Shown: in pieces, positions 9,511-18,779 of the stretch
Layout of the letters: every line of letters begins with the position of its first letter
Numbering within the stretch: the first letter of the stretch is position 1
Origin: Bacteroidales bacterium
Lineage (GTDB): Bacteria; Bacteroidota; Bacteroidia; Bacteroidales; GCA-2748055
Reading direction: 5' to 3'
NCBI GenBank assembly: GCA_021740585.1
Contig: JAIOZM010000005.1
Coordinates: forward strand, 1-64,000
DNA length: 64,000 bases
Made by a program: the position numbers and the translations under genes
The notes under the pieces: model-generated
What the model saw: the letters and a program-made list of their open reading frames with translations, nothing else
Databases searched by the model: none
What the model was told of the DNA's origin: nothing

Positions 9511-10530
9511 ATGGGATTGTTTTCGTTTCAGCAGGAATTAGCGATTGATTTAGGTACCGCAAATACTATTATAATATACAATGACAAGGTGGTTGTAAAT
9601 GAGCCATCGATTGTGGCCATTGATCAAAAAACAGGCAAATTAATTGCCATAGGTGATAAAGCCCGCCAAATGCATGGGAAAACCCATGAGAATATTAAGA
9701 CTATCCGCCCTTTACGCGATGGCGTAATTGCTGATTTTGATGCTGCAGAGCTGATGATCAGAGAAATGATAAAGCTGATCAACCGAGGAAATCGCTTTTT
9801 TACACCATCAATGAGAATGGTGGTTTGTATCCCCTCAGGTTGTACTGAAGTTGAGAGAAGAGCTGTAAGAGACTCCTCAGAACATGCTGGTGGGAGGGAT
9901 GTTTACATGATTTATGAGCCTATGGCAGCAGCAATAGGAATTGGTATAGATGTGGAAGCTCCAATGGGTAATATGGTGGTTGATATTGGAGGTGGAACCA
10001 CTGAAATTGCCGTAATTGCTTTGGGCGGTATAGTATGTAATGAGTCTCTTAGGGTAGCAGGTGATGGATTTACTGCTGATATTCAGGCTTATATGAGGCA
10101 TCAGCATAATATTAAAATAGGGGAGCGTACCGCAGAAGAAATTAAAATTGCGGTTGGCTCGGCTCTTTCTGACCTCGAAAATCCACCTGCAGATTTTACT
10201 GTCAGAGGACCAAATCTAATGACTGCAATGCCTATTGAGATACCCATTTCATACCAGGAAATTGCTCATTGTCTGGATAAATCAATATCAAAAATAGAAA
10301 CAGCAATTTTGTCCGTTCTGGAGCAAACACCTCCTGAGTTGTATGCTGACATAGTCCAAAGAGGAATATATCTTGCCGGTGGCGGCGCACTTTTAAAAGG
10401 ATTGGATAAACGTTTAACAGATAAAATCAGCATTCCATTTCATGTAGCTGAAGATCCCCTGCAGGCAATCGCCAGAGGAACAGGAATTGCTTTAAAGAAT
10501 ATTGGTAAATTTTCATTTTTGATGAGATAA
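9511..10530 (+). CDS. mreB: Rod shape-determining actin homologue MreB
   Basis: MreB is the bacterial actin that forms membrane-bound filaments and positions the elongasome. The 339-residue protein shows phosphate 1 motif IDLGTANT, phosphate 2 motif VVDIGGGTTEIAVI, and the adenosine motif LAGGGALLKGLD. The hinge region IYEPMAAAIG is present. The N-terminus (MGLFSFQQELAIDLG) is short, and membrane anchoring is probably through a hydrophobic patch. Second gene of the purH-rodA operon; mreC starts 7 bp downstream. Confidence 0.97.
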   Translation: MGLFSFQQELAIDLGTANTIIIYNDKVVVNEPSIVAIDQKTGKLIAIGDKARQMHGKTHENIKTIRPLRDGVIADFDAAELMIREMIKLINRGNRFFTPSMRMVVCIPSGCTEVERRAVRDSSEHAGGRDVYMIYEPMAAAIGIGIDVEAPMGNMVVDIGGGTTEIAVIALGGIVCNESLRVAGDGFTADIQAYMRHQHNIKIGERTAEEIKIAVGSALSDLENPPADFTVRGPNLMTAMPIEIPISYQEIAHCLDKSISKIETAILSVLEQTPPELYADIVQRGIYLAGGGALLKGLDKRLTDKISIPFHVAEDPLQAIARGTGIALKNIGKFSFLMR

Positions 10531-10537
10531 AGGTAGG

Positions 10538-11374
10538 ATGAGGACACTCTTCAGGCTAATAGTAAAAAACTATTTTGTTCTTTTATTTCTTCTCCTGGAA
10601 GGGATTTCTCTAGCTCTTGTTTTTCAGTATAATCCATTTCATAAGTCATTTTTTCTCACTTTCAGCAGAAATATGACCAATGGGATGAATACCAGAATTT
10701 CTACTATAAGGGATTATTTCTTTTTGCAAGAGGAAAATGAGCGTTTAAACAATGAAAATGTTTATCTGAGAAATAAACTTTCTGATAGTACAAGCATTGT
10801 TTACCTTTCGTATCCCAATTATGAGGATACCATTGGTTTTTCCAACAATAACAGGTTCTCATTTAAGCCTGGTGAGATTGTAAAAAACTCAATCTCCAGG
10901 CAATACAATTATATTACCATTAAAATAGGAGAGGCTGATAGTATTGCAGCAAATATGGCAGTCATCTCCAGTGAGGGTATTGTAGGAATGGTGATGGAGA
11001 CTTCCAAAAATTTCTCAACAGTACAACCTTTAATAAACAGAAATTCTAAAGTTGGGGCAAAAATAAGAGGGAATGATTATTTCGGCATTTTATTTTGGGA
11101 TGGCAGAAACCCTGAAATTGTGCAATTAAGTGAGATTCCTGTTCATGTTGAGATACAGGTGGGTGATACCATTGTTACCAGCGGTTATTCTTCCATTTAT
11201 CCTAAAGATTTGCCTATTGGAGTAATTAAGGAATTCCAAAAAGGGCAAGGCAATTTTTATACTATTGATGTTAGATTATTTGTTAATTTCAGAACAATTA
11301 ATCATGTTATGGTTATAAATAATTTCTTGCAAAAAGAGCAAAAAGAGCTGGAAAGGGAAATTTCGTATGATTAG
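10538..11374 (+). CDS. mreC: Rod shape-determining protein MreC
   Basis: A 278-residue bitopic protein with one TM helix (about residues 10-30), a coiled coil (LQEENERLNNENVYLRNKL, about 60-80) and a periplasmic double beta-barrel MreC domain (about 110-265). That domain includes GIVGMVMETSKNFSTVQPL and the GDTIVTSGYSSIYPKDLPIG motif. MreC links the cytoplasmic MreB filaments to PBP2 and activates it. The last 8 bases overlap mreD, which suggests translational coupling. Confidence 0.93.
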   Translation: MRTLFRLIVKNYFVLLFLLLEGISLALVFQYNPFHKSFFLTFSRNMTNGMNTRISTIRDYFFLQEENERLNNENVYLRNKLSDSTSIVYLSYPNYEDTIGFSNNNRFSFKPGEIVKNSISRQYNYITIKIGEADSIAANMAVISSEGIVGMVMETSKNFSTVQPLINRNSKVGAKIRGNDYFGILFWDGRNPEIVQLSEIPVHVEIQVGDTIVTSGYSSIYPKDLPIGVIKEFQKGQGNFYTIDVRLFVNFRTINHVMVINNFLQKEQKELEREISYD

Positions 11375-11873
11375 AATTTATCTCAGAAATATTATTCGTT
11401 TTTTTATCCTGATCTTTGTACAGATTATAATCTTTGATAATATTCAGCTTGGGGGAAATATTAGTCCGTATATTTATGTCCTTTTTATTATACTGATGCC
11501 TTTTGAAATTCAGGGATGGGGTTTATTACTAAGTGCTTTTTTCCTTGGACTTGGAATTGATATATTGCTGTTGAGCCCGGGATTTCATACTGCCGCAACC
11601 GTATTGATGGCCTTTCTACGGCCTTTCGTTTTACAAAGTTTTGCTCCACGAGACGGCTACGATTTGGGGAGTTTTCCAAGAGTGTACTATTATGGATTAG
11701 GGTGGTTTGCGAAATACAGTATTATTCTCATTTTCTTTCATCACTTATTTTTATTCAGCCTCGAAATATTTAGATTTTCAGATATTTTCCTTATTTTATG
11801 GAAAACAGTTTTAAACACGTTGATTTCAGGCTTGCTGATTATCCTGAGTCAATACTTTGTTTTTAAGAAATAA
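11367..11873 (+). CDS. mreD: Rod shape-determining membrane protein MreD
   Basis: A 168-residue hydrophobic protein with about five predicted TM helices. Sequence similarity in MreD is always low; the call rests on size, topology and its position between mreC and the PBP2 gene. The segment FFLGLGIDILLLSPGFHTAA matches the family's conserved GxxxDll pattern. MreD is part of the elongasome and stabilises MreC at the membrane. The stop codon shares one base with the ATG of the next gene. Confidence 0.88.
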   Translation: MIRIYLRNIIRFFILIFVQIIIFDNIQLGGNISPYIYVLFIILMPFEIQGWGLLLSAFFLGLGIDILLLSPGFHTAATVLMAFLRPFVLQSFAPRDGYDLGSFPRVYYYGLGWFAKYSIILIFFHHLFLFSLEIFRFSDIFLILWKTVLNTLISGLLIILSQYFVFKK

Positions 11874-13705
11874 TGAATCCATATGCTGACCGGAAATATA
11901 TCATTATTATTCTGATTTTAATTTCAGCTTTCCTTTTTATTGTAAAGCTATTTTTAATGCAGGTGGTCGATGATCAATATAAATTGTCGGCTGAAAGCAA
12001 CTCGAGACGGGATGTAATAATTTATCCTGCGAGAGGATTGGTTTACGACAGGAATGGGGCAATTTTAGTATCCAATCAGGCTGCTTACGATATTATGGTA
12101 GTACCCAGGCAAATGGTAAGTATGGACACTGCTGAATTCTGTGAAGTATTGGGGATTGAGAAACAAGATTTCATTGAAAGGATAAACAAGGCTAAAGATT
12201 ATAGTTATTATGCTCCCTCAGTTTTTATGAAACAGGTTTCAGCTGAGATAAGTTCGGTGTTTTCTGAGAAGTTGTTTTTATATCAGGGCTTTTATTTGCA
12301 ATCAAGAACTCTTAGGAAATATCCAAAAAATATCGCTTCTCATGTCCTTGGATATGTTGGAGAAGTGAATAAAAGCATAGTTGAAAATAGCGATTATTAT
12401 GTTTCTGGCGATTATATTGGAATTTCCGGCATTGAAAAAACCTATGAAGATATATTACGTGGAGAAAAAGGTCATAAATATTTTTTGGTAGATGTTCATA
12501 ATCGAATTACCGGGCAATGGGAGTCGGGTAAATACGATGAGCAGGCTTTGCTTGGAACAGATATTATTCTTACTATCGATAATGAATTGCAAGAGTATGG
12601 CGAAAAATTAATGTCAGCTTTTTCTGGTAGTATCGTGGCTATTGAACCACAGACTGGCGAAATCCTCTCCTTGGTCTCTGCACCTTCCTATCCTCCAGAC
12701 CTGTTGGTAGGCAGGGGCTTAAGTGAGAATTTTAAAAAACTGGCCGGAGACACATTAAATCCTGTTTTTAACCGGGCCGTAGCAGCTAGTTATCCACCGG
12801 GATCGACTTTTAAGATTATAAACGGGCTTATTGCTTTGGAGGAAAAAGTTTTAACTCCTTACTCAGAGTATTCATGTAATATGGGATATTATTACAGGGG
12901 AATACATGTTGGATGTCATAGCCATGATTCACCTCTCGATTTTGAAGGTGCTGTACAAAACTCCTGTAACGCATATTTTTGTAATGTTTTAAGAAATATT
13001 CTTGAGGATAAGAAATTCCAAAGAACAGATTCAGCCTTTTCAAACTGGAAAACTCATGTTGAATCATTTGGATTCGGAAACAGACTAGGAACAGATGTTT
13101 CCGGTGAATTGAAGGGTTTCGTGCCGTCAACTTCCTATTATAACAGGTATTATGGATCAGGGCACTGGAACTTTCTAACCGTTCTTTCCCTTTCCATCGG
13201 TCAGGGAGAACTCGGAATCACGCCTTTGCAAATGGCCAATATGTCTGCAACATTAGCAAACAGAGGTCATTATTTTGTTCCTCATCTTATCAAAGCCTTT
13301 GGTAATGACAAGAAAATTGATCCAAAATATAAGGAAAAGCATAGTACAACTATCGACTCTACATTATTTGAACTGGCTGTGAATGGGATGGATTTAGTAG
13401 TAAACGGTGCTAAAGGCAGTACAGCCAGAATTGCAAAAATGAATGATATTGTTATTTGCGGTAAAACAGGGACAGCAGAGAATCCTTTTGGCGAGGACCA
13501 CTCTATTTTCATAGCTTTTGCACCTAAAGATGATCCACAGATTGCCATTGCCGTTTATGTTGAGAATGTAGGTTTTGGTGCAAGTTGGGCCGCTCCAATA
13601 GCAAGTCTTATGATTGAGAAGTACTTAACAAAAGAGCTAACGCGGAGCTGGTTGGAAAGCTATATTTTAAACGGACCACAGAAAATTAAAAAAGAGGAGG
13701 AATGA
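11873..13705 (+). CDS. mrdA: Penicillin-binding protein 2 (elongasome transpeptidase)
   Basis: A 610-residue class B PBP. It has an N-terminal TM anchor (about residues 8-28), the PBP dimerisation domain starting SRRDVIIYPARGLVYDRNG, and a transpeptidase domain. The catalytic Ser is S311 in PPGSTFKIING (SxxK). The SxN motif is in NSCNAYF and the KTG motif is CGKTGTAENP. It cross-links new peptidoglycan along the side wall together with RodA. It overlaps rodA by four bases (ATGA), a coupling that suits their 1:1 complex. Confidence 0.96.
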   Translation: MNPYADRKYIIIILILISAFLFIVKLFLMQVVDDQYKLSAESNSRRDVIIYPARGLVYDRNGAILVSNQAAYDIMVVPRQMVSMDTAEFCEVLGIEKQDFIERINKAKDYSYYAPSVFMKQVSAEISSVFSEKLFLYQGFYLQSRTLRKYPKNIASHVLGYVGEVNKSIVENSDYYVSGDYIGISGIEKTYEDILRGEKGHKYFLVDVHNRITGQWESGKYDEQALLGTDIILTIDNELQEYGEKLMSAFSGSIVAIEPQTGEILSLVSAPSYPPDLLVGRGLSENFKKLAGDTLNPVFNRAVAASYPPGSTFKIINGLIALEEKVLTPYSEYSCNMGYYYRGIHVGCHSHDSPLDFEGAVQNSCNAYFCNVLRNILEDKKFQRTDSAFSNWKTHVESFGFGNRLGTDVSGELKGFVPSTSYYNRYYGSGHWNFLTVLSLSIGQGELGITPLQMANMSATLANRGHYFVPHLIKAFGNDKKIDPKYKEKHSTTIDSTLFELAVNGMDLVVNGAKGSTARIAKMNDIVICGKTGTAENPFGEDHSIFIAFAPKDDPQIAIAVYVENVGFGASWAAPIASLMIEKYLTKELTRSWLESYILNGPQKIKKEEE

Positions 13706-15123
13706 AAAGAGGCAATATATTGGCAAATCTCGATTGGGCAACAGTATTGCTTTACCTGATTATGGTTGTATTAGGTTGGCTTAATATTTATTCAGCAACC
13801 TTTTCCGAACGAAGCGCAGAATTATTTGATTTTAGTCAAAGGCATGGGAAGCAATTTTTATGGATTCTTGCTGCTATCATAATTGCCATAGCCATTCTGA
13901 TCATTGATCATAAGTTTTATGACTTCTTTGCATACGGATTTTATAGCCTTGCCATTATCCTACTCCTTTTAGTATTGATTATAGGTAAAGAAATTAATGG
14001 GGCCCAAAGCTGGATCATTATTGGCGGGGTACAGATTCAACCTTCAGAATTAGCAAAACCTGCCGTTGCAATTGCTTTAGCAAGATATCTTTCGGGTTAT
14101 AATCTGAAGATAGACCAGCTAAAAACCTATATTACAGCAGGAATAATAATTTTCACACCCGCATTATTAATCCTTCTTCAACCCGACACTGGATCGGCTT
14201 TGGTTTTTTTCGTTTTTATTCTTGTGGCTTTTCGTGAAGGTTTTTCAGTAAGTCTTCTTCTTATTTTAATAGCGCTGATTGTATTATTTTTATTGAGTTT
14301 AATTTTTGAAAAAATAATTCTTTTAACAATTATTTTATCATTGGGAGTTTTAATCTTAGGTCTGATCACAAAAAATTATAAAAGAGTTATTCTTACGATT
14401 CTTATTCTTGTCGGAAGCTTTTTATTAATTTTTGGGGTTAATTTTTTATCGGGCTGGGGACAAAGTATGATTAGAATTATGATACTAAGTCTGACAGTAT
14501 CTGCCTTTGTCTTTCTAATTCTGGTATTTAGCTACAGACTAAGAAAGTCAGCTTTTATTTTAGGTTTTACTACGATTGCAATTTTTTATGTTTTTGCCGT
14601 GGATTTTGTCTTTGAAAATGTACTTGATCCTTATCAGCAGCGAAGAATTAATATTGTACTTGGTTTGGAATCAGACCCTCAGGGAGCCGGATATAATCTG
14701 GCACAGTCAAAAATTGCCATTGGTTCGGGTGGTTTTTTTGGAAAAGGTTTTTTAAACGGAACTCAGACTAAGTTGAATTTTGTTCCTGAGCAAAGTACCG
14801 ATTTTATCTTTTGCACCGTTGGTGAAGAATGGGGTTTTGCAGGATCAGTGGTAGTTATTCTTCTTTTTGTTGCTCTTCTCTTAAGACTCGTTCAACTTGC
14901 AGAACGTCAGCGCTATAAATTTGCCAGAATCTATGGCTATGGAGTATTCTCCGTCTTGTTTTTTCATTTCTTTGTAAATATTGCCATGACCATTGGTTTG
15001 TTCCCGGTAGTGGGTATACCCCTGCCATTTTTTAGTTACGGTGGATCCTCACTCTGGGCTTTCACCATTTTACTGTTTATTTTTCTCAAACTTGATGCCA
15101 GCAGGATGGAGCATATTAATTAG
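13702..15123 (+). CDS. rodA: SEDS peptidoglycan glycosyltransferase RodA
   Basis: RodA polymerises lipid II in partnership with PBP2. The 473-residue polytopic protein has the SEDS hallmarks: SWIIIGGVQIQPSELAK near residue 105, QPDTGSALVF near 160 and a C-terminal GIPLPFFSYGGSSLW. E. coli RodA is about 370 residues; the extra length is mainly a hydrophobic insert at about residues 185-305 with several added TM helices, placed before the DPYQQRRI segment. Such long RodA forms are known in Bacteroidota. Last gene of the operon. Confidence 0.95.
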   Translation: MKRGNILANLDWATVLLYLIMVVLGWLNIYSATFSERSAELFDFSQRHGKQFLWILAAIIIAIAILIIDHKFYDFFAYGFYSLAIILLLLVLIIGKEINGAQSWIIIGGVQIQPSELAKPAVAIALARYLSGYNLKIDQLKTYITAGIIIFTPALLILLQPDTGSALVFFVFILVAFREGFSVSLLLILIALIVLFLLSLIFEKIILLTIILSLGVLILGLITKNYKRVILTILILVGSFLLIFGVNFLSGWGQSMIRIMILSLTVSAFVFLILVFSYRLRKSAFILGFTTIAIFYVFAVDFVFENVLDPYQQRRINIVLGLESDPQGAGYNLAQSKIAIGSGGFFGKGFLNGTQTKLNFVPEQSTDFIFCTVGEEWGFAGSVVVILLFVALLLRLVQLAERQRYKFARIYGYGVFSVLFFHFFVNIAMTIGLFPVVGIPLPFFSYGGSSLWAFTILLFIFLKLDASRMEHIN

Positions 15124-15188
15124 TTTGCTGGTAGGGTAATGTGGTGGTGTGCTAATGGTGCTAACAGAATTTCATTAAGCCAATTTCT

Positions 15189-15803
15189 TTATGCATCATC
15201 AGTATCATCGAGACTACCGGTTACGATTCCGAATTCCTGTAAAATATAGTTTCTTATATCAGGGAAAAACTGATTAAATTCTTCCAGATATTCGTTTTCT
15301 CTTTCACGTAATGATTGTATGGCGAATTCGGTATATTCCGGTAGCGAGGTCCGACTCGACATTCTTTGAAGAACGGTTTCCATTCCTTCTATAGTAGAAT
15401 ACGCGATTAACCAATTATTCCGAATAAAATTCGGGAAAAAGTTTTTGATGCCCTGGGGGAAGATGTCATAATTATTTCTGAGTAAATGAAATGCCCGGTT
15501 TACAAATTCAGGTAGTGGAATATTACAATAATTAGCCCAGGAGAGTGTAAGTAAATAATCGTAAAAAATATCTACAACTATGCCAGAATATTTAGAGTAT
15601 TTGTCTGCCAAATGAAGCCGGCTTTGTTTGGTAACAGGGTGATTGTCAGTGTAAAAATCAATTTTCCTGTGTAATAATATTCCTTTTCGAATTCCTTCAG
15701 GATATTGAATGTAATTTCTACCTTTCACATAATCTCCCATAAAATTACCAACAAGTACTTTCTCATTATTGCCAGACAGATATATGTGGGCAAGGAAGTT
15801 CAT
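15189..15803 (-). CDS. Acyl carrier protein phosphodiesterase-like protein (AcpH family)
   Basis: A 204-residue protein of the AcpH (DUF479) family, which removes the 4'-phosphopantetheine arm from holo-ACP. It begins MNFLAHIYLSG and carries NFMGDYVKG, GILLHRKIDFYTDNHP and GIVVDIFYDYLL. The His/Asp residues in these motifs are the predicted metal-binding HD-like site. Full family length. It converges on rodA; the 65 bp between them hold a short GT-rich stretch but no terminator I can identify. Confidence 0.87.
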   Translation of the reverse strand: MNFLAHIYLSGNNEKVLVGNFMGDYVKGRNYIQYPEGIRKGILLHRKIDFYTDNHPVTKQSRLHLADKYSKYSGIVVDIFYDYLLTLSWANYCNIPLPEFVNRAFHLLRNNYDIFPQGIKNFFPNFIRNNWLIAYSTIEGMETVLQRMSSRTSLPEYTEFAIQSLRERENEYLEEFNQFFPDIRNYILQEFGIVTGSLDDTDDA

Positions 15804-16089
15804 AATACGAATACTACATTCAAATTGACAAATGACATGGCTTATAAATTACGAATAATCAAGGAGTTTTAAATACAAAACTTTAATATTATTGACAAAA
15901 AATCAGAAAAAATAGTTGCACATTTCGATTTAAAGATAATCAATAGTATTCCTTATAATACATAACAGCATTTTTTTTCAATCAAAATTTAATTCCTGAA
16001 TCATATATGTTTTTTAATAGATTTTATATTCTTAAAATCTTTCACACCTTTGTTTATATCTGTAATTCAATTTTAAAAACCATTAAAAT

Positions 16090-17427
16090 ATGTCAAAAAA
16101 AAATGTAATAATTATCGGTGCAGCCGGACGGGACTTTCATAACTTTAATACCTATTTTAGAGATAATGAGGCTTATAATGTAGTTGCATTTACTGCTGCT
16201 CAAATACCTGATATTGACGGAAGAAAATACCCTTCCGAGCTTGCAGGAAAGTTGTATCCCAATGGAATTTCTATTTTTTCGGAGGCTGATTTGCCTCAAT
16301 TGATCAAAGATAAAAAAGTTGATGATTGTGTATTTTCTTATAGTGATGTAACTTATGAAAAAGTTGGTAGTGTAAGTGCCATTGTAAATGCAGCGGGTGC
16401 GAATTTTGTTTTACTTGGCACTAAAGACACTATGTTGAAGAGTTCAAAACCTGTTATTGCGGTTGGAGCAGTTAGAACGGGTTGTGGAAAAAGTCAAACC
16501 TCAAGGCGTATTATTGAACTTTTGATGGAAAAGGGTTTGAAAGTTGTGGCTATTCGTCATCCTATGCCCTATGGTGATTTGAATGCACAAAAAGTTCAGC
16601 GTTTTGCTGTTATTGGTGATTTGGAGAAGCATAAATGTACCATCGAGGAAATGGAGGAATACGAACCTCATGTGGTTCGTGGGAATGTTATTTATGCCGG
16701 AGTTGATTATGAGGCTATTCTGAGAGCCGCTGAAAAAGATCCCGATGGTTGTGATATTATTTTATGGGATGGTGGCAATAACGATTTCCCCTTCTACAAA
16801 CCGGATCTTACTGTAACAGTTGCAGATCCTCATCGACCCGGTCATGAATTGAAATATTATCCTGGTGAAGTTACTATGCGTATTGCTGATGTTGTAGTAA
16901 TTAACAAAATGGATAGTGCTGCTCCCGAATCAATACAAATTGTTCGCGAAAGCATTGAAAAAGTAAATCCAAAAGCTATAGTTATTGATGGAGCCTCTCC
17001 TATAAGAGTCGATAATCCTTCAATAATAAAGGGTAAACGAGTTTTGGTAGTTGAAGACGGACCAACCCTTACCCATGGAGAGATGAAAATTGGTGCCGGG
17101 GTGGTAGCGGCAAAAAAATACGGATGTAAGGAACTTGTTGACCCAAGACCTTTTACGGTTGGGAAACTTAGCGAAACCTTCCAACTCTATCCAAATATTG
17201 GCACTTTGCTGCCTGCCATGGGTTATGGTAAGGATCAGCTTAAGGATCTCGAAACTACGATAAACAACACCGATTGTGACGCCGTAGTTATTGGTACTCC
17301 AATCGATTTAAGCAGAATTGTAAACATTAAAAAACCACATACCCGTGTGTTTTATGATCTTCAGGAAATTGGAGAACCCAATTTGAAAATGGTTCTGGAT
17401 GATTTTGTAAAACAGCATAAACTTTAA
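16090..17427 (+). CDS. Cyclic 2,3-diphosphoglycerate synthetase-like P-loop GTPase/ATPase
   Basis: A 445-residue cytosolic protein that matches the archaeal cyclic 2,3-diphosphoglycerate synthetase (cDPGS) family along its length. The N-terminal Rossmann-like domain is about residues 1-120. The P-loop GAVRTGCGKSQTS is at about 128-140, followed by IRHPMPYGDL and DIILWDGGNNDFPF, with NKMDS as an NKxD-like base-specificity motif. In methanogens cDPGS makes an intramolecular phosphoanhydride from 2,3-DPG. Bacterial members are uncharacterised as far as I know. It is a monocistronic unit with 286 bp of AT-rich leader upstream. Confidence 0.8.
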   Translation: MSKKNVIIIGAAGRDFHNFNTYFRDNEAYNVVAFTAAQIPDIDGRKYPSELAGKLYPNGISIFSEADLPQLIKDKKVDDCVFSYSDVTYEKVGSVSAIVNAAGANFVLLGTKDTMLKSSKPVIAVGAVRTGCGKSQTSRRIIELLMEKGLKVVAIRHPMPYGDLNAQKVQRFAVIGDLEKHKCTIEEMEEYEPHVVRGNVIYAGVDYEAILRAAEKDPDGCDIILWDGGNNDFPFYKPDLTVTVADPHRPGHELKYYPGEVTMRIADVVVINKMDSAAPESIQIVRESIEKVNPKAIVIDGASPIRVDNPSIIKGKRVLVVEDGPTLTHGEMKIGAGVVAAKKYGCKELVDPRPFTVGKLSETFQLYPNIGTLLPAMGYGKDQLKDLETTINNTDCDAVVIGTPIDLSRIVNIKKPHTRVFYDLQEIGEPNLKMVLDDFVKQHKL

Positions 17428-17467
17428 CAAAAATAATATCAATTAAAGCATTGATAATTGATCTGAA

Positions 17468-17529
17468 TTATCTCTGTGAGACACTGAAAACTTTTTTTGA
17501 TTTAAAAGAACAGCGTTTCACAGAGATAA
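17468..17529. repeat. Inverted repeat between convergent genes
   Basis: Arms ttatctctgtgagac (17468-17482) and gtttcacagagataa (17515-17529) pair at 14 of 15 positions with one wobble, around a 32-nt loop. It lies between the stops of the cDPGS-like gene and the EamA gene. No T-run follows directly on either strand, so it is a dispersed repeat or weak bidirectional terminator. Confidence 0.5.
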
Positions 17530-17622
17530 ATATTATATATGACCTTATCTATCAGTTCTGTTAGGGGTTGGGAAAGGCAAATAAACCGGCATGGTGTAAT
17601 ATTATAATTTAAGAAAGTACAA

Positions 17623-18570
17623 CTAATTTCTGCGTCTATCTTTTTTTTGATATTTTGAAATTATAATTTTCCCGGTTGCAAGTATGCTTATTCCAATAAT
17701 GGTAATAATACCTCCAATTATCTGCATTTTTACAGGAAAAACACCCAGGTAAATAATAGCTCCTACAGCAACAAAAATTCCTCTGGTAGATTGAATAATC
17801 ATGGTTCTTGTAGCTTCAATATATTTTAAGGAGGAGAACTGTGCCAGACCTGTTAAAAAGGGACCCAGAACAGAACCCATACCCACATTAAATAATGCAG
17901 CACCAGGAATTTCCAATGATTTTCCGCTTTGAATCATCATAATAGTAAAGAAAATAAACAGGTATGCAATTCTGTTTATCATCAATAATGATGGGTCAAT
18001 TTCTTTAATTCTGTATTTAGAAACAATGACGCTTATTGACATGAACAGAGATGATAAAAGGATATAACCCGTGCCTTCAATAAATATATCGTTCAGATCA
18101 TTCTTTCCTGAGTAAGAAATCAGGATTGCTCCAATAAGCGTAAAAAGAATTCCGGTTACTTCAATTTTGGTAAATCGCTCTGCCAAAAAACTTATGCCTA
18201 ATATAGCGACAAAAACAGGAGTCAGATTCGAAAGGAATGAAACTATCGTTGGATTTTCAACAATTTCAATGGAAATAAAAAGAGTTATAGCAGCAAATAA
18301 TTCCAGGAAACCGACCAAAATCAATAAATATCTGGATTTTGTATTTAAGCTTTTTATAAGAGTCAGCTTTCCGGAAAATATTACGTAGAACAAACTCCAG
18401 ATAAAAGCCAGTCCAAACCAATAAAATCCAAACTGATAGAGGTGGATCTCGGAAAGGGCGGCTTTGCTGAAAATATAAACATTAGCCATTCCCAAAGTAG
18501 CTAAAAAGGCAAAAATATAACCTTTGGTTACCTGATGGGAAGATAAATACTTCTTGATTTTACCAAACAT
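17623..18570 (-). CDS. EamA/DMT-family inner-membrane transporter
   Basis: A 315-residue protein with about ten TM helices in two EamA repeats (about residues 18-150 and 165-305), the standard drug/metabolite transporter plan. Each half ends with the typical PVFVAILGISFLAERFT-like or GAIIYLGVFPVKMQIIGG signature. The substrate cannot be predicted; relatives export amino acids or metabolites or import nucleotide sugars. It stands alone, convergent with the cDPGS-like gene. Confidence 0.85.
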   Translation of the reverse strand: MFGKIKKYLSSHQVTKGYIFAFLATLGMANVYIFSKAALSEIHLYQFGFYWFGLAFIWSLFYVIFSGKLTLIKSLNTKSRYLLILVGFLELFAAITLFISIEIVENPTIVSFLSNLTPVFVAILGISFLAERFTKIEVTGILFTLIGAILISYSGKNDLNDIFIEGTGYILLSSLFMSISVIVSKYRIKEIDPSLLMINRIAYLFIFFTIMMIQSGKSLEIPGAALFNVGMGSVLGPFLTGLAQFSSLKYIEATRTMIIQSTRGIFVAVGAIIYLGVFPVKMQIIGGIITIIGISILATGKIIISKYQKKDRRRN

Positions 18571-18779
18571 TTGGATTGGGTTATAAAGATTCTGACTTCA
18601 GAAACAAATGCCAGTCAATTATGTTCCTTTCAAAGCTTTTAAAACCTCTAATGATTTAATATTCAATAATTAGCAAATAAAATATGTCCAACACCTGTTG
18701 TGCCAGTTAAAAAATCTGCTGATTTAGCAAGCTTAAACAGAAAGTTTCGGGCTTACCAGAATTAAATTACAAAAAATAA

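Noticed and set aside
15124..15188. Possible terminator between rodA and the AcpH-like gene
   Set aside because: I found only a GT-rich stretch, with no stem followed by a T-run.
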